A stretch of DNA of 64,000 nt from an uncultured Chthonomonas sp. (GTDB taxonomy: Bacteria > Armatimonadota > Chthonomonadetes > Chthonomonadales > CAJBBX01), in the NCBI GenBank assembly GCA_903951425.1, contig CAJBBX010000083.1, forward strand, positions 1 to 64,000, in the 5' to 3' direction. A program made the translations under genes and the position numbers. The notes beneath the pieces were generated by a model. That model did no database searches and was not told the origin of the DNA. It saw only the letters and a list, made by a program, of their open reading frames with translations. How positions within the stretch are numbered: the stretch's first letter is position 1; every line of letters begins with the position of its first letter. This document shows positions 27,413 to 37,300 of this stretch, piece by piece.

Positions 27413-29671
27413 CTACGGTGCCATGGCCTTGAGCGGCACGCTGCGTAGCGAGAGCGCCTCGAAGGGGCCGGGCGCCGGGTTGGTCGAGTTGCGCGGGCGG
27501 CCGAGGGTGTCGGCGGTGAGGCGTAGCGGCGAGCCGTCGGGCCGCTCGAAGGGCAGGCCGGGTACCGTCGCCTTGCCCAGCATGGAGGTCTCCACCAGCG
27601 TGCGGCGCGCGGCAAGCCAGGACGGATCGAGCCGCAGGCGCAGGCTGAAGGCGTCGCCGCTACCCTCAACGCTTAGTATCGGGTCGTAGCCGGTCGGCGC
27701 CGTCGGGTTGGCCTCATGCCTGCTCGGCTTGGCGCCGGCGAGGTAGACGTTGCCGGCCATCCAGACGGGCAGCTTGGCGTCGTCGTACTGGCTCAGGTCG
27801 GGCGTCTGCACAAATATATTATTGTAATAACGGTCATCGCCCCGCGGGTTGTCGTGGTAGCCCGCCACCTCGGTCGAGTGCGCCTTGTGGTAGGGCGTCA
27901 TCCGGCCGTCGTAGGGAAAGATGTTGAGTGCGCCGGCGAATAGGTTGTGCGCGAAGGCGCCGCCTCGGGAGCAGGTCATGAAGGCCGCCGGCGAGAGGAA
28001 GAGGTTATTATCGACCACGTAGGGGCCGTGGTCCACCTCGGTGAAGAGGTCGGTGCCGTTGTGGTGGAAGGCATTGCCGGTGACGCGGGTGCCCTGCGCC
28101 ATCCAGTCGAGCCAGAGGCCCAGGCAGGTGCGGTAGATATGGTTGCCCCGGATGGTGGTATCGATGGCTCCGTGGAACTTGATGCCCGCCATCTCGGCGC
28201 CGGAGAAGAGCCGACGCATGTGAATATCGTGGATGGTGTTCGCCTCCACGGTGCAGAAAGCCGCGCCCAGGCTCCCCACGATGCCCGCCTGCTCGCAGAA
28301 CGAGACTTCGTTGCGGCGCACCACGTGCCCGCCGATGCTCCCCTTGGCCCAGCCCGCCGCCAGCCCGCGCCGAATGGTCTCCACATAGCCTTCGGCAGAG
28401 TTGGCCGACTGGTTGTCGAACCGGTCGCCATGCTTGCCCAGCGCGATGCCGGAACATGCGGAGTGGCTGACGATGTTGTCCTCGATGACCCAGCCCCGGC
28501 TCCAGTGCGTGCCGATGAGGCCGACCTGCTCGGCCGTGGGCGGCGCCCAGTTGGCGGCCGCGTGGCGCATAGTGAAGCCGCGCACGGTGATGAAGTCGCG
28601 GCCGGGCTGGTCCGGGTAGAAGACCGTGCGGCGAACGTTTACCTCGACCATCTGCTTATTCGGGTCAGCGCCGGGGAACTGGGCCCAGAAGGTGGTGGAG
28701 CCGCCCTGGACGCGGGCGAACCAGAGCGGGGCGTTCAGCGCGGCCCGGGGCGCCGACTTGAACACGAAACAGAGCGCCGTCCGGCCCGAAAGCGGCTTCA
28801 CCTTGACCCTGTAGGAGGCCCAGCTCTGCCAGCCGCCCGTGTTGGGCACATGGCGGGAACCCAGCAGTTCGCCGTCGCGCGTGCTGCGGCGCAGCTCGAT
28901 GATGCCGCCCTCGGAGGCCGACGCCGCGCGGATCTCGATCTCAGTGGCCTTCGGGCCGCAGTCGACGCTGTCGTAGCGCAGCCAGTCGCCGTGCCCGATG
29001 AAGCCCACGCAGTCGCCGCCCTCCTCGCACGGGGCGTTCTGGGTGCCGCCCTTGGCCGACATGAGGGTCGCCGGGACGCGGGCCGTCGCGCCGGAGGGGC
29101 GGAACCAGGCCACGTTCACCAGGTAGGGGTCGCCGCCCTGCTGGAGCCACGCCGGCGTCTTCCCGGGCGGCGCAGTCAAATCCTCCAGCGACGCCGCCTC
29201 GATGAGCCACTTGCCGTTGACGTAGACCGCGCCTGTATGGTGCTCCCGCCCGCGAGGATCGAACCAGTCGCCGCGTATAAGATCACTGTACGGATTAAAC
29301 GCGCCGAAGAGGGTGTTGGGCACGGTGGCGCTCCATACGTCGCCCTGCACGCGCCGCCAACCGCGGACGGGCTCGGAGCCGCGGATCTCGGCCTTCTCGC
29401 CTTGGGCGGCGCGGTAGACGATGCGGCGAGCCTCTGACGCGCCGCCGCGCCGCGGGTTCACGCGCTCGCGGTAGAGGCCCGCGTGGACCGTGACGGTGTC
29501 GCCCGGCTGGGCCAGGTCGGCGGCGCGCTGGATAGTCCGCAGCGGCGCCTGGGTCGTGCCGGGGTTCGTATCGCGCCCCGTTACGGCGACGTGGAGTTCG
29601 ACGGCGCGTGCTGCCGGAAGTTTGGCGATCATCACGCCGGCAAGCAGGACGAAGAGCATGTCACGTCGCAT
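27413..29671 (-). CDS. Secreted beta-helix protein with an inserted CBM6-like domain
   Basis: An exported protein of 752 residues. The signal peptide is MRRDMLFVLLAGVMIAKLPAARA. The DUF1565-type opening AVTGRDTNPGTTQAPLRTIQ and AQPGDTVTVHAGLYRERV starts the beta-helix. A CBM6-like module is inserted at about 210-310 (VGFIGHGDWLRYDSVDCG, EIRAASASEGGIIELRR, VPNTGGWQSWASYRV). Further beta-helix coils follow to about 660 (NIVSHSACSGIALGKHGD, NTIHDIHMRRL, NHIYRTCLGLWLDW). The ATG at 29671 has a weak AGGAA upstream. The longer open frame to 30622 is only the antisense of the decarboxylase gene. It is divergent from the histidine decarboxylase. It is probably a polysaccharide lyase or hydrolase, activity not readable. 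Confidence 0.83.
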   Translation of the reverse strand: MRRDMLFVLLAGVMIAKLPAARAVELHVAVTGRDTNPGTTQAPLRTIQRAADLAQPGDTVTVHAGLYRERVNPRRGGASEARRIVYRAAQGEKAEIRGSEPVRGWRRVQGDVWSATVPNTLFGAFNPYSDLIRGDWFDPRGREHHTGAVYVNGKWLIEAASLEDLTAPPGKTPAWLQQGGDPYLVNVAWFRPSGATARVPATLMSAKGGTQNAPCEEGGDCVGFIGHGDWLRYDSVDCGPKATEIEIRAASASEGGIIELRRSTRDGELLGSRHVPNTGGWQSWASYRVKVKPLSGRTALCFVFKSAPRAALNAPLWFARVQGGSTTFWAQFPGADPNKQMVEVNVRRTVFYPDQPGRDFITVRGFTMRHAAANWAPPTAEQVGLIGTHWSRGWVIEDNIVSHSACSGIALGKHGDRFDNQSANSAEGYVETIRRGLAAGWAKGSIGGHVVRRNEVSFCEQAGIVGSLGAAFCTVEANTIHDIHMRRLFSGAEMAGIKFHGAIDTTIRGNHIYRTCLGLWLDWMAQGTRVTGNAFHHNGTDLFTEVDHGPYVVDNNLFLSPAAFMTCSRGGAFAHNLFAGALNIFPYDGRMTPYHKAHSTEVAGYHDNPRGDDRYYNNIFVQTPDLSQYDDAKLPVWMAGNVYLAGAKPSRHEANPTAPTGYDPILSVEGSGDAFSLRLRLDPSWLAARRTLVETSMLGKATVPGLPFERPDGSPLRLTADTLGRPRNSTNPAPGPFEALSLRSVPLKAMAP

Positions 29672-29827
29672 ATGGTTCCATTCCTTTCGCGTTCGAGCCG
29701 TTGGTCCATACGGAGCAGGCGAGGCAGTGTACCTGCCCGCCGGCGCCGCCCCCGGCGCCAGGCGGTCGCCGGTAGAGATGTCGCCGTGCGGGGGCGCCGG
29801 CCTGGCGTTCGTCGATCGGAGGGCGCA

Positions 29828-31015
29828 ATGAGCGACGCATGTTCCACCGTTCCTGCCGGCCTTGGCCCGGAGCCTATGCCTCCGCTGCCGCCGGAGGCTG
29901 CGGCGCGATTGCAGGGGTTCCTGAGCCGCATGGAGGACCTTTCGGGCTCCTTCATCGGCTACCCCTGCTCGCAAGACTATGACTACCCCGAGATCGCGCC
30001 GTTCCTGCGCTTCTCCATGAACAACGTGGGCGACCCGTTCGGCGAATCGTTCTTCCGAGAGAACAGCTTCGAATTTGAGCGAGAGGTGATCGCCTTCTTC
30101 CAGCGCCGCCTGCTTGCGCCGGAGGGCGAGACCTGGGGCTACGTGACGGCCGGAGGCACCGAGGGCAACCTGTACGGCCTCTACCTGGCCCGCGAACTCT
30201 ACCCCGACGGCATGGTCTACTACAGCGAGCACACGCACTACTCGGCCGCCAAGATCGTCCGGGTGCTCGGCGCGCGGAGCATCATGATCCGCGGGCGCGA
30301 CGACGGCGAGATCGACTACGACGACCTCTACGAGACGCTCCAGATGCGCCGCGACGTGCCGCCCATCATCCTCGCTAACATCGGCACCACGATGCACGGG
30401 GCGGTGGACAGCCTGCCCCTGATCCGAGCCATGCTCAAGGACCTGGCGATCACCCGCCACTACATCCATGCCGACGCGGCGCTGTCGGGGATGATCCTCC
30501 CCTTCGTCAAGGATCCGCAGCAGTTCGGCTTCGATGCGGGCATCGACAGCATCGCCGTCTCCGGCCACAAGTTCATCGGCTCGCCCATGCCCTGCGGCGT
30601 GGCCATCGCCCAGCAGCGGCACGTGGACCGCGTGGCCCGGAGCGTGGAGTACGTAGGATGCCGCGATACCACCATCGCCGGGAGCCGCAACGCCCTGGCG
30701 CCGCTGGTGCTATGGTCGGCCATCAACCGGTGGGGCGACGAGGGACTCGGCGAGCGCGTGGTTCGCTCCATCCGCATGGCCGACTATGCCATCGAGCGCT
30801 TCGCCGCCTACGGCATCCGCGCGTGGCGGCACAGGAACTCGGTCACGGTCGTCTTTCCCCGGCCCAGCGCCGAGGTCATCGGCCGGTGGCAGATCGCCCC
30901 GAGCAGGGATATCGCACACATCATCACCATGCCGCACGTAACCCGGGAGATGGTCTCCGCCGCGGTGGCGGATGTGGCCGCCTCACTGGGCGCCGAGGAG
31001 AAGGCAGCTCCATGA
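29828..31015 (+). CDS. hdc: PLP-dependent histidine decarboxylase
   Basis: A group II pyridoxal-phosphate decarboxylase of 395 residues. It matches the PLP type of histidine decarboxylase (histidine to histamine) more closely than glutamate decarboxylase: IGYPCSQDYDYPEI, FSMNNVGDPF, SFEFEREVIAFFQ, WGYVTAGGTEGN, YYSEHTHYSAAKIV, YIHADAALSGMILPFV. K248 in SGHKFIGSPMPCG should bind PLP. SRNALAPLVLWSAI is also family-like. ATG 29828 has GGAGGG six bases upstream. The stop overlaps the start of an ACT-domain gene. Substrate is inferred from resemblance; another aromatic or basic amino acid remains possible. Confidence 0.82.
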   Translation: MSDACSTVPAGLGPEPMPPLPPEAAARLQGFLSRMEDLSGSFIGYPCSQDYDYPEIAPFLRFSMNNVGDPFGESFFRENSFEFEREVIAFFQRRLLAPEGETWGYVTAGGTEGNLYGLYLARELYPDGMVYYSEHTHYSAAKIVRVLGARSIMIRGRDDGEIDYDDLYETLQMRRDVPPIILANIGTTMHGAVDSLPLIRAMLKDLAITRHYIHADAALSGMILPFVKDPQQFGFDAGIDSIAVSGHKFIGSPMPCGVAIAQQRHVDRVARSVEYVGCRDTTIAGSRNALAPLVLWSAINRWGDEGLGERVVRSIRMADYAIERFAAYGIRAWRHRNSVTVVFPRPSAEVIGRWQIAPSRDIAHIITMPHVTREMVSAAVADVAASLGAEEKAAP

Positions 31016-31413
31016 AGCAGATCACCATTATCACCGCGCCGGATCAGCCCGGCACACTGGCCGATATCGCCGAGCGGCTGGCCCAGCGGAATGTGAACAT
31101 CCTAAACATCGACGGTACCGACGACCACGCCCACGGCGTCATCCTGCTGGAGGCCGAGCCCTTCGATGAGGCGCTGCGTGCCCTGGCGGAGGGAGGCTAC
31201 CACGCGGTGGACGAGGACGTGCTCGTCATCCGCATCGCCGACAAGCCGGGCGCCCTGGCCCGGGTCGCGGCACGGTTTCGCGAGCCGAAGATCAACATTA
31301 ACGCCATGCGGATCGTGCGACGGGACGGCGGCTGGGCCAGCGTCCTGCTCTCCACCAGCGACGATGAGGCGGCCCGAGCGCTGCTGGAGGACTGCCTCGT
31401 GCAGTTGGGGTAG
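31012..31413 (+). CDS. Tandem ACT-domain protein
   Basis: A small cytoplasmic protein of 133 residues made of two ACT domains. The first is ITIITAPDQPGTLADIAERL with VNILNIDG. The second is VLVIRIADKPGALARVAARF with NINAMRIV. Each has the PG turn where amino acids usually bind. There is no catalytic domain. The start overlaps the decarboxylase stop (ATGA), so the two proteins are made together. The simplest idea is amino-acid sensing linked to the decarboxylase, perhaps of histidine. That role is inference. Confidence 0.85.
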   Translation: MKQITIITAPDQPGTLADIAERLAQRNVNILNIDGTDDHAHGVILLEAEPFDEALRALAEGGYHAVDEDVLVIRIADKPGALARVAARFREPKININAMRIVRRDGGWASVLLSTSDDEAARALLEDCLVQLG

Positions 31414-31515
31414 GAAACCGGGAGTACTCGGGCGTTACCGGTCCGTTAAGCTGGGGTAGGATGGTAGCACTATGCCTGACACCCCCGGTCAGGCGGAAGC
31501 ACGGAGATGCAGGCC

Positions 31516-34275
31516 ATGTCGGCGCAGCAGAAGCTCCCGCATACCGATGGCGCGGTCTCCCCCGGCGCCTCAACGCCACCGACGGCGAATGGGCCCGCCA
31601 TGGCGGGCCAGCCGGCCGGGATGGAGGCCGCTGACGCCATGTGGGACGCGGAAAACCGGTTCCGTAGCTTGGTTGAGGAAGCCGGCGATCTGATCGCCGA
31701 GGTCGACGAGCGCGGCGTCTTCACCTATGCGAGCCCCGGCTACCGCCGTGTGCTGGGTGTGGACCCAGCGGGGCTGATCGGCGCAGCGGTCGAGGATCTG
31801 GTCCACCCTGAGGACCGCGATGCGGTGGTGCGCCACCTTCCGCGGCTCGCCGGATCCGGCGTTCGGCTTCGAGCCAGGCACGCCGATGGGCACTACCGCT
31901 GGTTCGATGCTTCATTCCGCACCTTCCGCAGCCGCTCCGGCGCCCCGCGCGTCGTCGTAACCTCGCGCGATGTCACGAGCCAGTTGGAGGCCGAGCAGGC
32001 GCTTCGACGCGCCCACCAGGAGATGGAGGCTCACGTCCTCGAGCGCACGGCGGAGCTTCGGCAGGAGATCGCCGACCGCCGGAAGGCCGAGGAGGCGCTT
32101 AACGCCACCGAGCGCCGGTTCAGCGACCTCTACCACAGCATCACCGACGCGCTGGTCGAGGCCGACCTCGACGGCACCATCACGGAGTTCAACGCCGCGT
32201 ATGCCGCTCTCACGGGGTATCCCGCCGAGCAACTGCGCGGCATGCACTACAACGACCTGACGCCGGAGGAGTACCACGAGACGGAGCGCCTTATCGTGGA
32301 AGGCATCGTGCACCGCGGCGCCTCCGAGGTCTACCAGAAGGAGTACTGCCGCTACGATGGGTCTCGCGTTCCGGTGGAGCTTCAGGTCTACCGGCTGGTC
32401 GATGGGGCTGGTGAGCCCACCGGGTCCTGGGCCATCGTTCGGGACATCACCGAGAGGCGCAAGGCCGAGGCTGCGCTAAAGCAGTCGCGCGAGCTCTTCC
32501 ACCACATCTTTACCGGCAGTCCCCTGGGTCTCGGGCTTGCGCACCTGGACAACGGCCATTTCATGGACGTGAACCAGGCCCTCCTCGACATCATGCAGAG
32601 CTCGCGGGACGACGTGATCGGTCGGTCGCCGGCTGACCTGGACCTCTGGACGATGGCGGAGCAGCGGCGGGCCCTGATGGCGCCCATCGTTGCCGGCGAG
32701 CCTTCGTCCGTTGCCGACGCGATCTGGACGCTACCCGACGGCCATGAAGTGCATGTGCAGCTCAGTGCGAGGCGCGTGGAGATGGATGAGTGCGACCTGG
32801 TCCTCATTGGCGCCACCGACATCACGGTAAAGGCCCGCGAGGCCGATGCGCTGCGACGGGCCGCAGAAGCCGCCTCCGCCGCCAGCAAGGCGAAGTCGGT
32901 GTTCCTCGCCAACATGTCGCACGAGATTCGCACTCCCATGAACGCCATAATGGGCTTCGCGCAACTGGTGGCGCAGGATGAGGCGCTACCCGACCGATGC
33001 AGGCATCAGCTCGAGGTCATACTTCGAAGCGGCGAGCACCTGCTGGGCCTCATCAACGCCGTGCTCGAGATGTCGCGCATCGAGGCAGGGCGCCTGGCAG
33101 TCGCGTCGAGGCCGTTCGCGCTCCGAACCGTGCTCCGCGACGTCGGCGCCATGTTCCACTTGCGCGCCGTGGCCAAGGGGCTGGAGTTCGTCAGTATTGG
33201 CGGTGACCTGGTGCCGCCCTACGTGGTGGGCGATGACGAGAAGCTGAGGCAGATACTGGTGAACCTGCTCGGCAATGCCGTGAAGTTCACCAAGCGCGGA
33301 CAGGTGACACTGCGCACCTGCTGGGAGGCCGACCAGGACGGAATGGGGTGGCTGGTTGTCTCGGCAGAGGACACGGGGCCGGGCATCACCGGCGCCGACC
33401 AGGCACGGCTCTTCCGGCCTTTCGAGCAGGCTTCCGGCGTACGGGCGACCCAGGCCGGCACGGGACTTGGGCTCGCCATAAGCCGTGACATCGCCAGGCT
33501 CATGGGAGGCGATATCACCGTCATCAGCGCCCCTGGGCAGGGCAGCACGTTCGAACTGCGCGTGCCGCTTGCCATCGCCGCAGGTCTGGAACCCGGCGAT
33601 GCCCAGATCACGCGCGTACTCGGCATCGCTCCCGGCCAGGAGCCGCCCAGTGTGCTGGTGGTCGATGACAGCGAAGATAACCGCCGCCTGTTGTGCGACG
33701 CGCTCCGGCCGCTGGGCATGTGGGTGCATGAGGCCAGAGACGGCGAGGAGGGTGTGGACCTGTGGCGGCGGCTGAAACCGACGATCACGCTGATGGACAT
33801 GCGAATGCCCGGGATGGACGGCTGTGAGGCTATCCGGCACATACGCGCGGCCGAGGCGAACACCGGCGCCCGTACGCCCATCGTCGCCCTGACGGCCGCC
33901 ATGTTTGACGAGGACCGCTCCAAGCTAATGGATGCCGGCGCCGATGATGTCCTGGTTAAGCCCATCGGCATCGGCCGGCTCCTCGCCTCGATCGGCGCCG
34001 CCACTGGCCTGGCCTTCACGTGCGAGGGCGAGCCACAGCCGTGTCCGGCTGAACCGGCCGCACCGACCGGCGGCGACCTGTGGTTGCCCGAGGCCGGCGC
34101 GGCGGCTCTCAGGCAGGACGCCCTGAATGGCGACTTCAGCGCCGTACACCGCCGACTGAACGAGCTGGAGCAGGCCGGCCACCAGATCGGCGCCCTGCGG
34201 GGGTTGGCCGACAAGTATGACGGCGAGGCCATGGCTCGGCTACTGGACAACCTTGGGGGGATGCAGGACCGATGA
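31516..34275 (+). CDS. Cytoplasmic PAS hybrid histidine kinase
   Basis: A hybrid kinase of 919 residues with no membrane helix. Three PAS domains (about 40-160, 190-315, 325-435) end in motifs such as VVTSRDVTSQLEAE and AIVRDITERRKAE, with a coiled coil between the first two. HisKA has H469 in ANMSHEIRTPMNAI. HATPase boxes are intact (NLLGNAVKFT, AEDTGPGI, GTGLGLAISRD). A receiver follows at about 710-830 (VLVVDDSEDN, TLMDMRMPGMDG, VLVKPIG), then a helical tail of about 70 residues (LNGDFSAVHRRLNELE). ATG 31516 is chosen because GGAG is 9 bases upstream; ATG 31507 abuts that site. It is first of four tandem signalling genes. Confidence 0.92.
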   Translation: MSAQQKLPHTDGAVSPGASTPPTANGPAMAGQPAGMEAADAMWDAENRFRSLVEEAGDLIAEVDERGVFTYASPGYRRVLGVDPAGLIGAAVEDLVHPEDRDAVVRHLPRLAGSGVRLRARHADGHYRWFDASFRTFRSRSGAPRVVVTSRDVTSQLEAEQALRRAHQEMEAHVLERTAELRQEIADRRKAEEALNATERRFSDLYHSITDALVEADLDGTITEFNAAYAALTGYPAEQLRGMHYNDLTPEEYHETERLIVEGIVHRGASEVYQKEYCRYDGSRVPVELQVYRLVDGAGEPTGSWAIVRDITERRKAEAALKQSRELFHHIFTGSPLGLGLAHLDNGHFMDVNQALLDIMQSSRDDVIGRSPADLDLWTMAEQRRALMAPIVAGEPSSVADAIWTLPDGHEVHVQLSARRVEMDECDLVLIGATDITVKAREADALRRAAEAASAASKAKSVFLANMSHEIRTPMNAIMGFAQLVAQDEALPDRCRHQLEVILRSGEHLLGLINAVLEMSRIEAGRLAVASRPFALRTVLRDVGAMFHLRAVAKGLEFVSIGGDLVPPYVVGDDEKLRQILVNLLGNAVKFTKRGQVTLRTCWEADQDGMGWLVVSAEDTGPGITGADQARLFRPFEQASGVRATQAGTGLGLAISRDIARLMGGDITVISAPGQGSTFELRVPLAIAAGLEPGDAQITRVLGIAPGQEPPSVLVVDDSEDNRRLLCDALRPLGMWVHEARDGEEGVDLWRRLKPTITLMDMRMPGMDGCEAIRHIRAAEANTGARTPIVALTAAMFDEDRSKLMDAGADDVLVKPIGIGRLLASIGAATGLAFTCEGEPQPCPAEPAAPTGGDLWLPEAGAAALRQDALNGDFSAVHRRLNELEQAGHQIGALRGLADKYDGEAMARLLDNLGGMQDR

Positions 34276-34306
34276 GAGCCGCCAGGCGACCGGGAGGCAC
34301 GGACCA

Positions 34307-37300
34307 ATGCTCATGAACCTCCTTGAGGCGCAGGTGGCTATGTTCGGCGCCGCGCCGTTCGGCGTTCTGTTCCAGGTTGGCGATGGTTCCATAACATGGG
34401 CCAATGACGCTGCGCAGGGAATACTCGGGCGCAGCATGAGGGAGTTGCAGGGCCTCGACTCCTCGTCGCACGAGTGGGACTCCGTCCGTGAAGACGGTTC
34501 GCCCTTCCCCGGCGAGGAGCACCCCTCCATGGTCTGCCTGCGCACCGGCGGAACCGTCAGTAACGTCACGATGGGCTTGCTTCACGGCGTCACGGGCGAG
34601 CGGCGCTGGATTCGCGTCCACGCCGTGCCGGTGTTCGGCGATGACGCCGGCCTCCCCGAGGCCGTCTACGCCACGTTCTGGGACATCACCGAGGAGAGGC
34701 GCCGGCGGCTAGCAAGCGATCGGTGGGCGACGCTCTTCAACGCTTCGGCCATGGACCTCGCGTGTACTGACCGCGCCACCGGGCTCTTCCTCGACGTGAA
34801 CCCGTCTTTTGCCCGCGCCCGAGGATACGAGCGCGAGGAGCTGGTGGGACAGCCCATCTCGCTGGTCTACCCGCCCGATGAGCACGCCCACATGCTTGAG
34901 CACGCCGCCGAGGCCGACAACACGGGACGCTCGGTACTGGAGAGCGTCCACATACGGAAGGATGGCTCCCGGTTCCCCGTGCTGGTGGAGGTCACCGCGG
35001 TTCCGGGCATCGAGGGGCAGCCCGCCACGCGCGTGGCCCATGCCGTGGACCTGACCGATCGGAATGAGCATGCCGTCCGCCTTCGACACCTTTCAGACGT
35101 AGCCAAGGCTACGCATCGGCTCCACCACATCATCACCGAGGCCGTCGCTGCCGACGACCTGTTGCAGCAGGTCTGCGAGTGCCTCCTGGCCACGCGCGGC
35201 TACGTGGCGGTCTGGATCGGGATACCGGACGAGGAGAGCGGCGCCGTCGCTCGCGCAGCCTATGCTCCCCTCGCATTGCACTCGCCCGACCTCGGGGTCA
35301 TCCGCTGGGACGATAGCCCCGCCGGCCAGGGGCCCACCGGTCACGCCATCCGTGAGCGGAGGCCCATCGTCCTCAACGATGTTGCCAACGACCCGGCGTT
35401 CGAGCCCTGGCGTGATGCGACGCTGGCAGCCGGCGCTGCCTCGGTCTGCGCAGTGCCAATGATCATCGAGGATCGGGTCATCGGTGTGCTCGCGGTGAAG
35501 GCGGACACCGTCGACGCCTTCCGTGAGGAGGATGTGCACTTCCTCCTCGACTACTCGGCGCTGGTGGCCAGCGCCATGAAGTCGCAGTCCGACAGCCGCC
35601 AACGCCGGAAAGCCGAGGAGCGGCTGCGGACCAGCGAGCAGCGGCTCAGCCTGCTGGTGCACCATATGCAGGCCGGGGTGCTGGTCCGTACGCCGGATCG
35701 GCAGGGCATCTACGCCAACGAGCAGGCGGGCAGTATCCTGGGGCTCACTCACGCCCAGGTCATGGGCCTGGAGGATCCGCCCGAGGGTTGGCAGGTGCTC
35801 GACGCAGAGGGCCGGGCCTACTCCGCGGCTGTGTCACCCATGAAGGCAGTCCTCATGACCCGCCGGCCGGTCTCCGGGGCTATCCTGGGCGTGCAGAAGC
35901 CCGGCGTTCAGGACCCGACCTGGATTGAGGTCCATGCCGGCCCAAGGCTCGATGCCGACGGCGCCGTGGACCAGGTGGTCATGACCTTCATCGATGTCAC
36001 GGAGCGGCAGAATGCGCTGCGCGCGCTACGCGAGGCCCACGACGGCTTGGAGCGCCGCGTTGTCGAGCGTGCCGCCCAACTCGAGCGGGAGGCTGCCGAG
36101 CGCTTCGCCGCCCAGGAGGCGCTGCGCGAGACCGACGCCCAGTACCGGCGCCTCGTGGACGGGATGCTGGACGGCTTTGCCACGTCCGACCTTGAGGGGA
36201 ACTTCCTCAATGCCAACGCGGCCTTCTGCCGCATGGTGGGCCGCACGGTGGACGAACTCAGGGGTCTGACCTTACACGACATCAGCGACCCCACGTGGCG
36301 TGCAAGCGAGGAGCGCCTCATCGTCGAGCAGGTCATGCGGCGCGGCTACTCGGACGTCTACGAGAAGCAGTACATCCGCGCGGACGGCGTCATGGTTCCT
36401 GTGGAACTACGCACGCACCTGAGCGTCGGGCGAGACGGACAGCCCACGGGCTTCTGCGCCATTGTGCGTGACTGCACCGCACGCAAGGCGGCGGAGCGCG
36501 ACCTGCTGCGCTCGCATGCCAAGTACCAGGACCTGGTGGAACGGATGCCCGAGATCATCTTTTCTACCGACCTTCAGGGGCGGCTCACCTTCCTGAGCCC
36601 CGCCATCGCCGATGTTCTCGGGTACGCGCCGGAGGAGCTGCTGGGCCGGGTGGCTTGGGAGTCCATTGACGGCGAATACAGCGGCGTCGCGCGCGACTCG
36701 ATTGAGCGGTCCATCGCGGGCGAGGACGTATCGGCCCTGGTGCGCACCTACGCTCGTGACGGCTCGGACCGCTGGCTCCGGGCCCGGGCCAATCGCATCG
36801 GATCACAGGACGTCCCGACGGGCGTCTCAGGCATCCTGACCGATGTCACCGGCTTGATCAAGGCCGAGAACGCCCTGCGCGAGGCCAGGGACATGGCGGA
36901 AGCTGCTAACAAGGCTAAGAGCACCTTCCTCGCCAACCTGTCGCACGAGATCCGCACGCCGCTCAACGCCATCCTCGGCTATGCCCAGCTGATGAGCGGC
37001 GATACCGGCCTCCCGGAAGGCGCCCGGGCGAACCTCGACGTCATCGGCAGGAGCGGCCGGCACCTGCTGTCGCTCATCAACGACGTTCTGGTCATGTCGC
37101 GCATCGAGGCGGGCCGCGTGGTGATGGAGAGCCAGACGTTTAACCTGCAGGCCGTCATCGACGATGTGGCCGCCATGTTCCGCGTCCGCGCGCAGGCCAA
37201 GTCGCTGGACTTCGCCGTTGCCGGTCTGGAGACGCTACCGGAATGGGCTTTGGGCGATGAGGGCAAGATTCGCCAGGTACTCGTCAACCTCCTCGGCAAC

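Noticed and set aside
27947-29437. Plus-strand open frame opposite the CBM6 beta-helix gene, and a similar one at 44102-45643 opposite the GDPD fusion
   Set aside because: Both are Val/Ala/Gly-rich shadows without start signals or motifs.
29672-30622. Upstream extension of the beta-helix gene at 27413 into the decarboxylase gene
   Set aside because: It is the antisense of a well-supported decarboxylase. The signal peptide begins at 29671.
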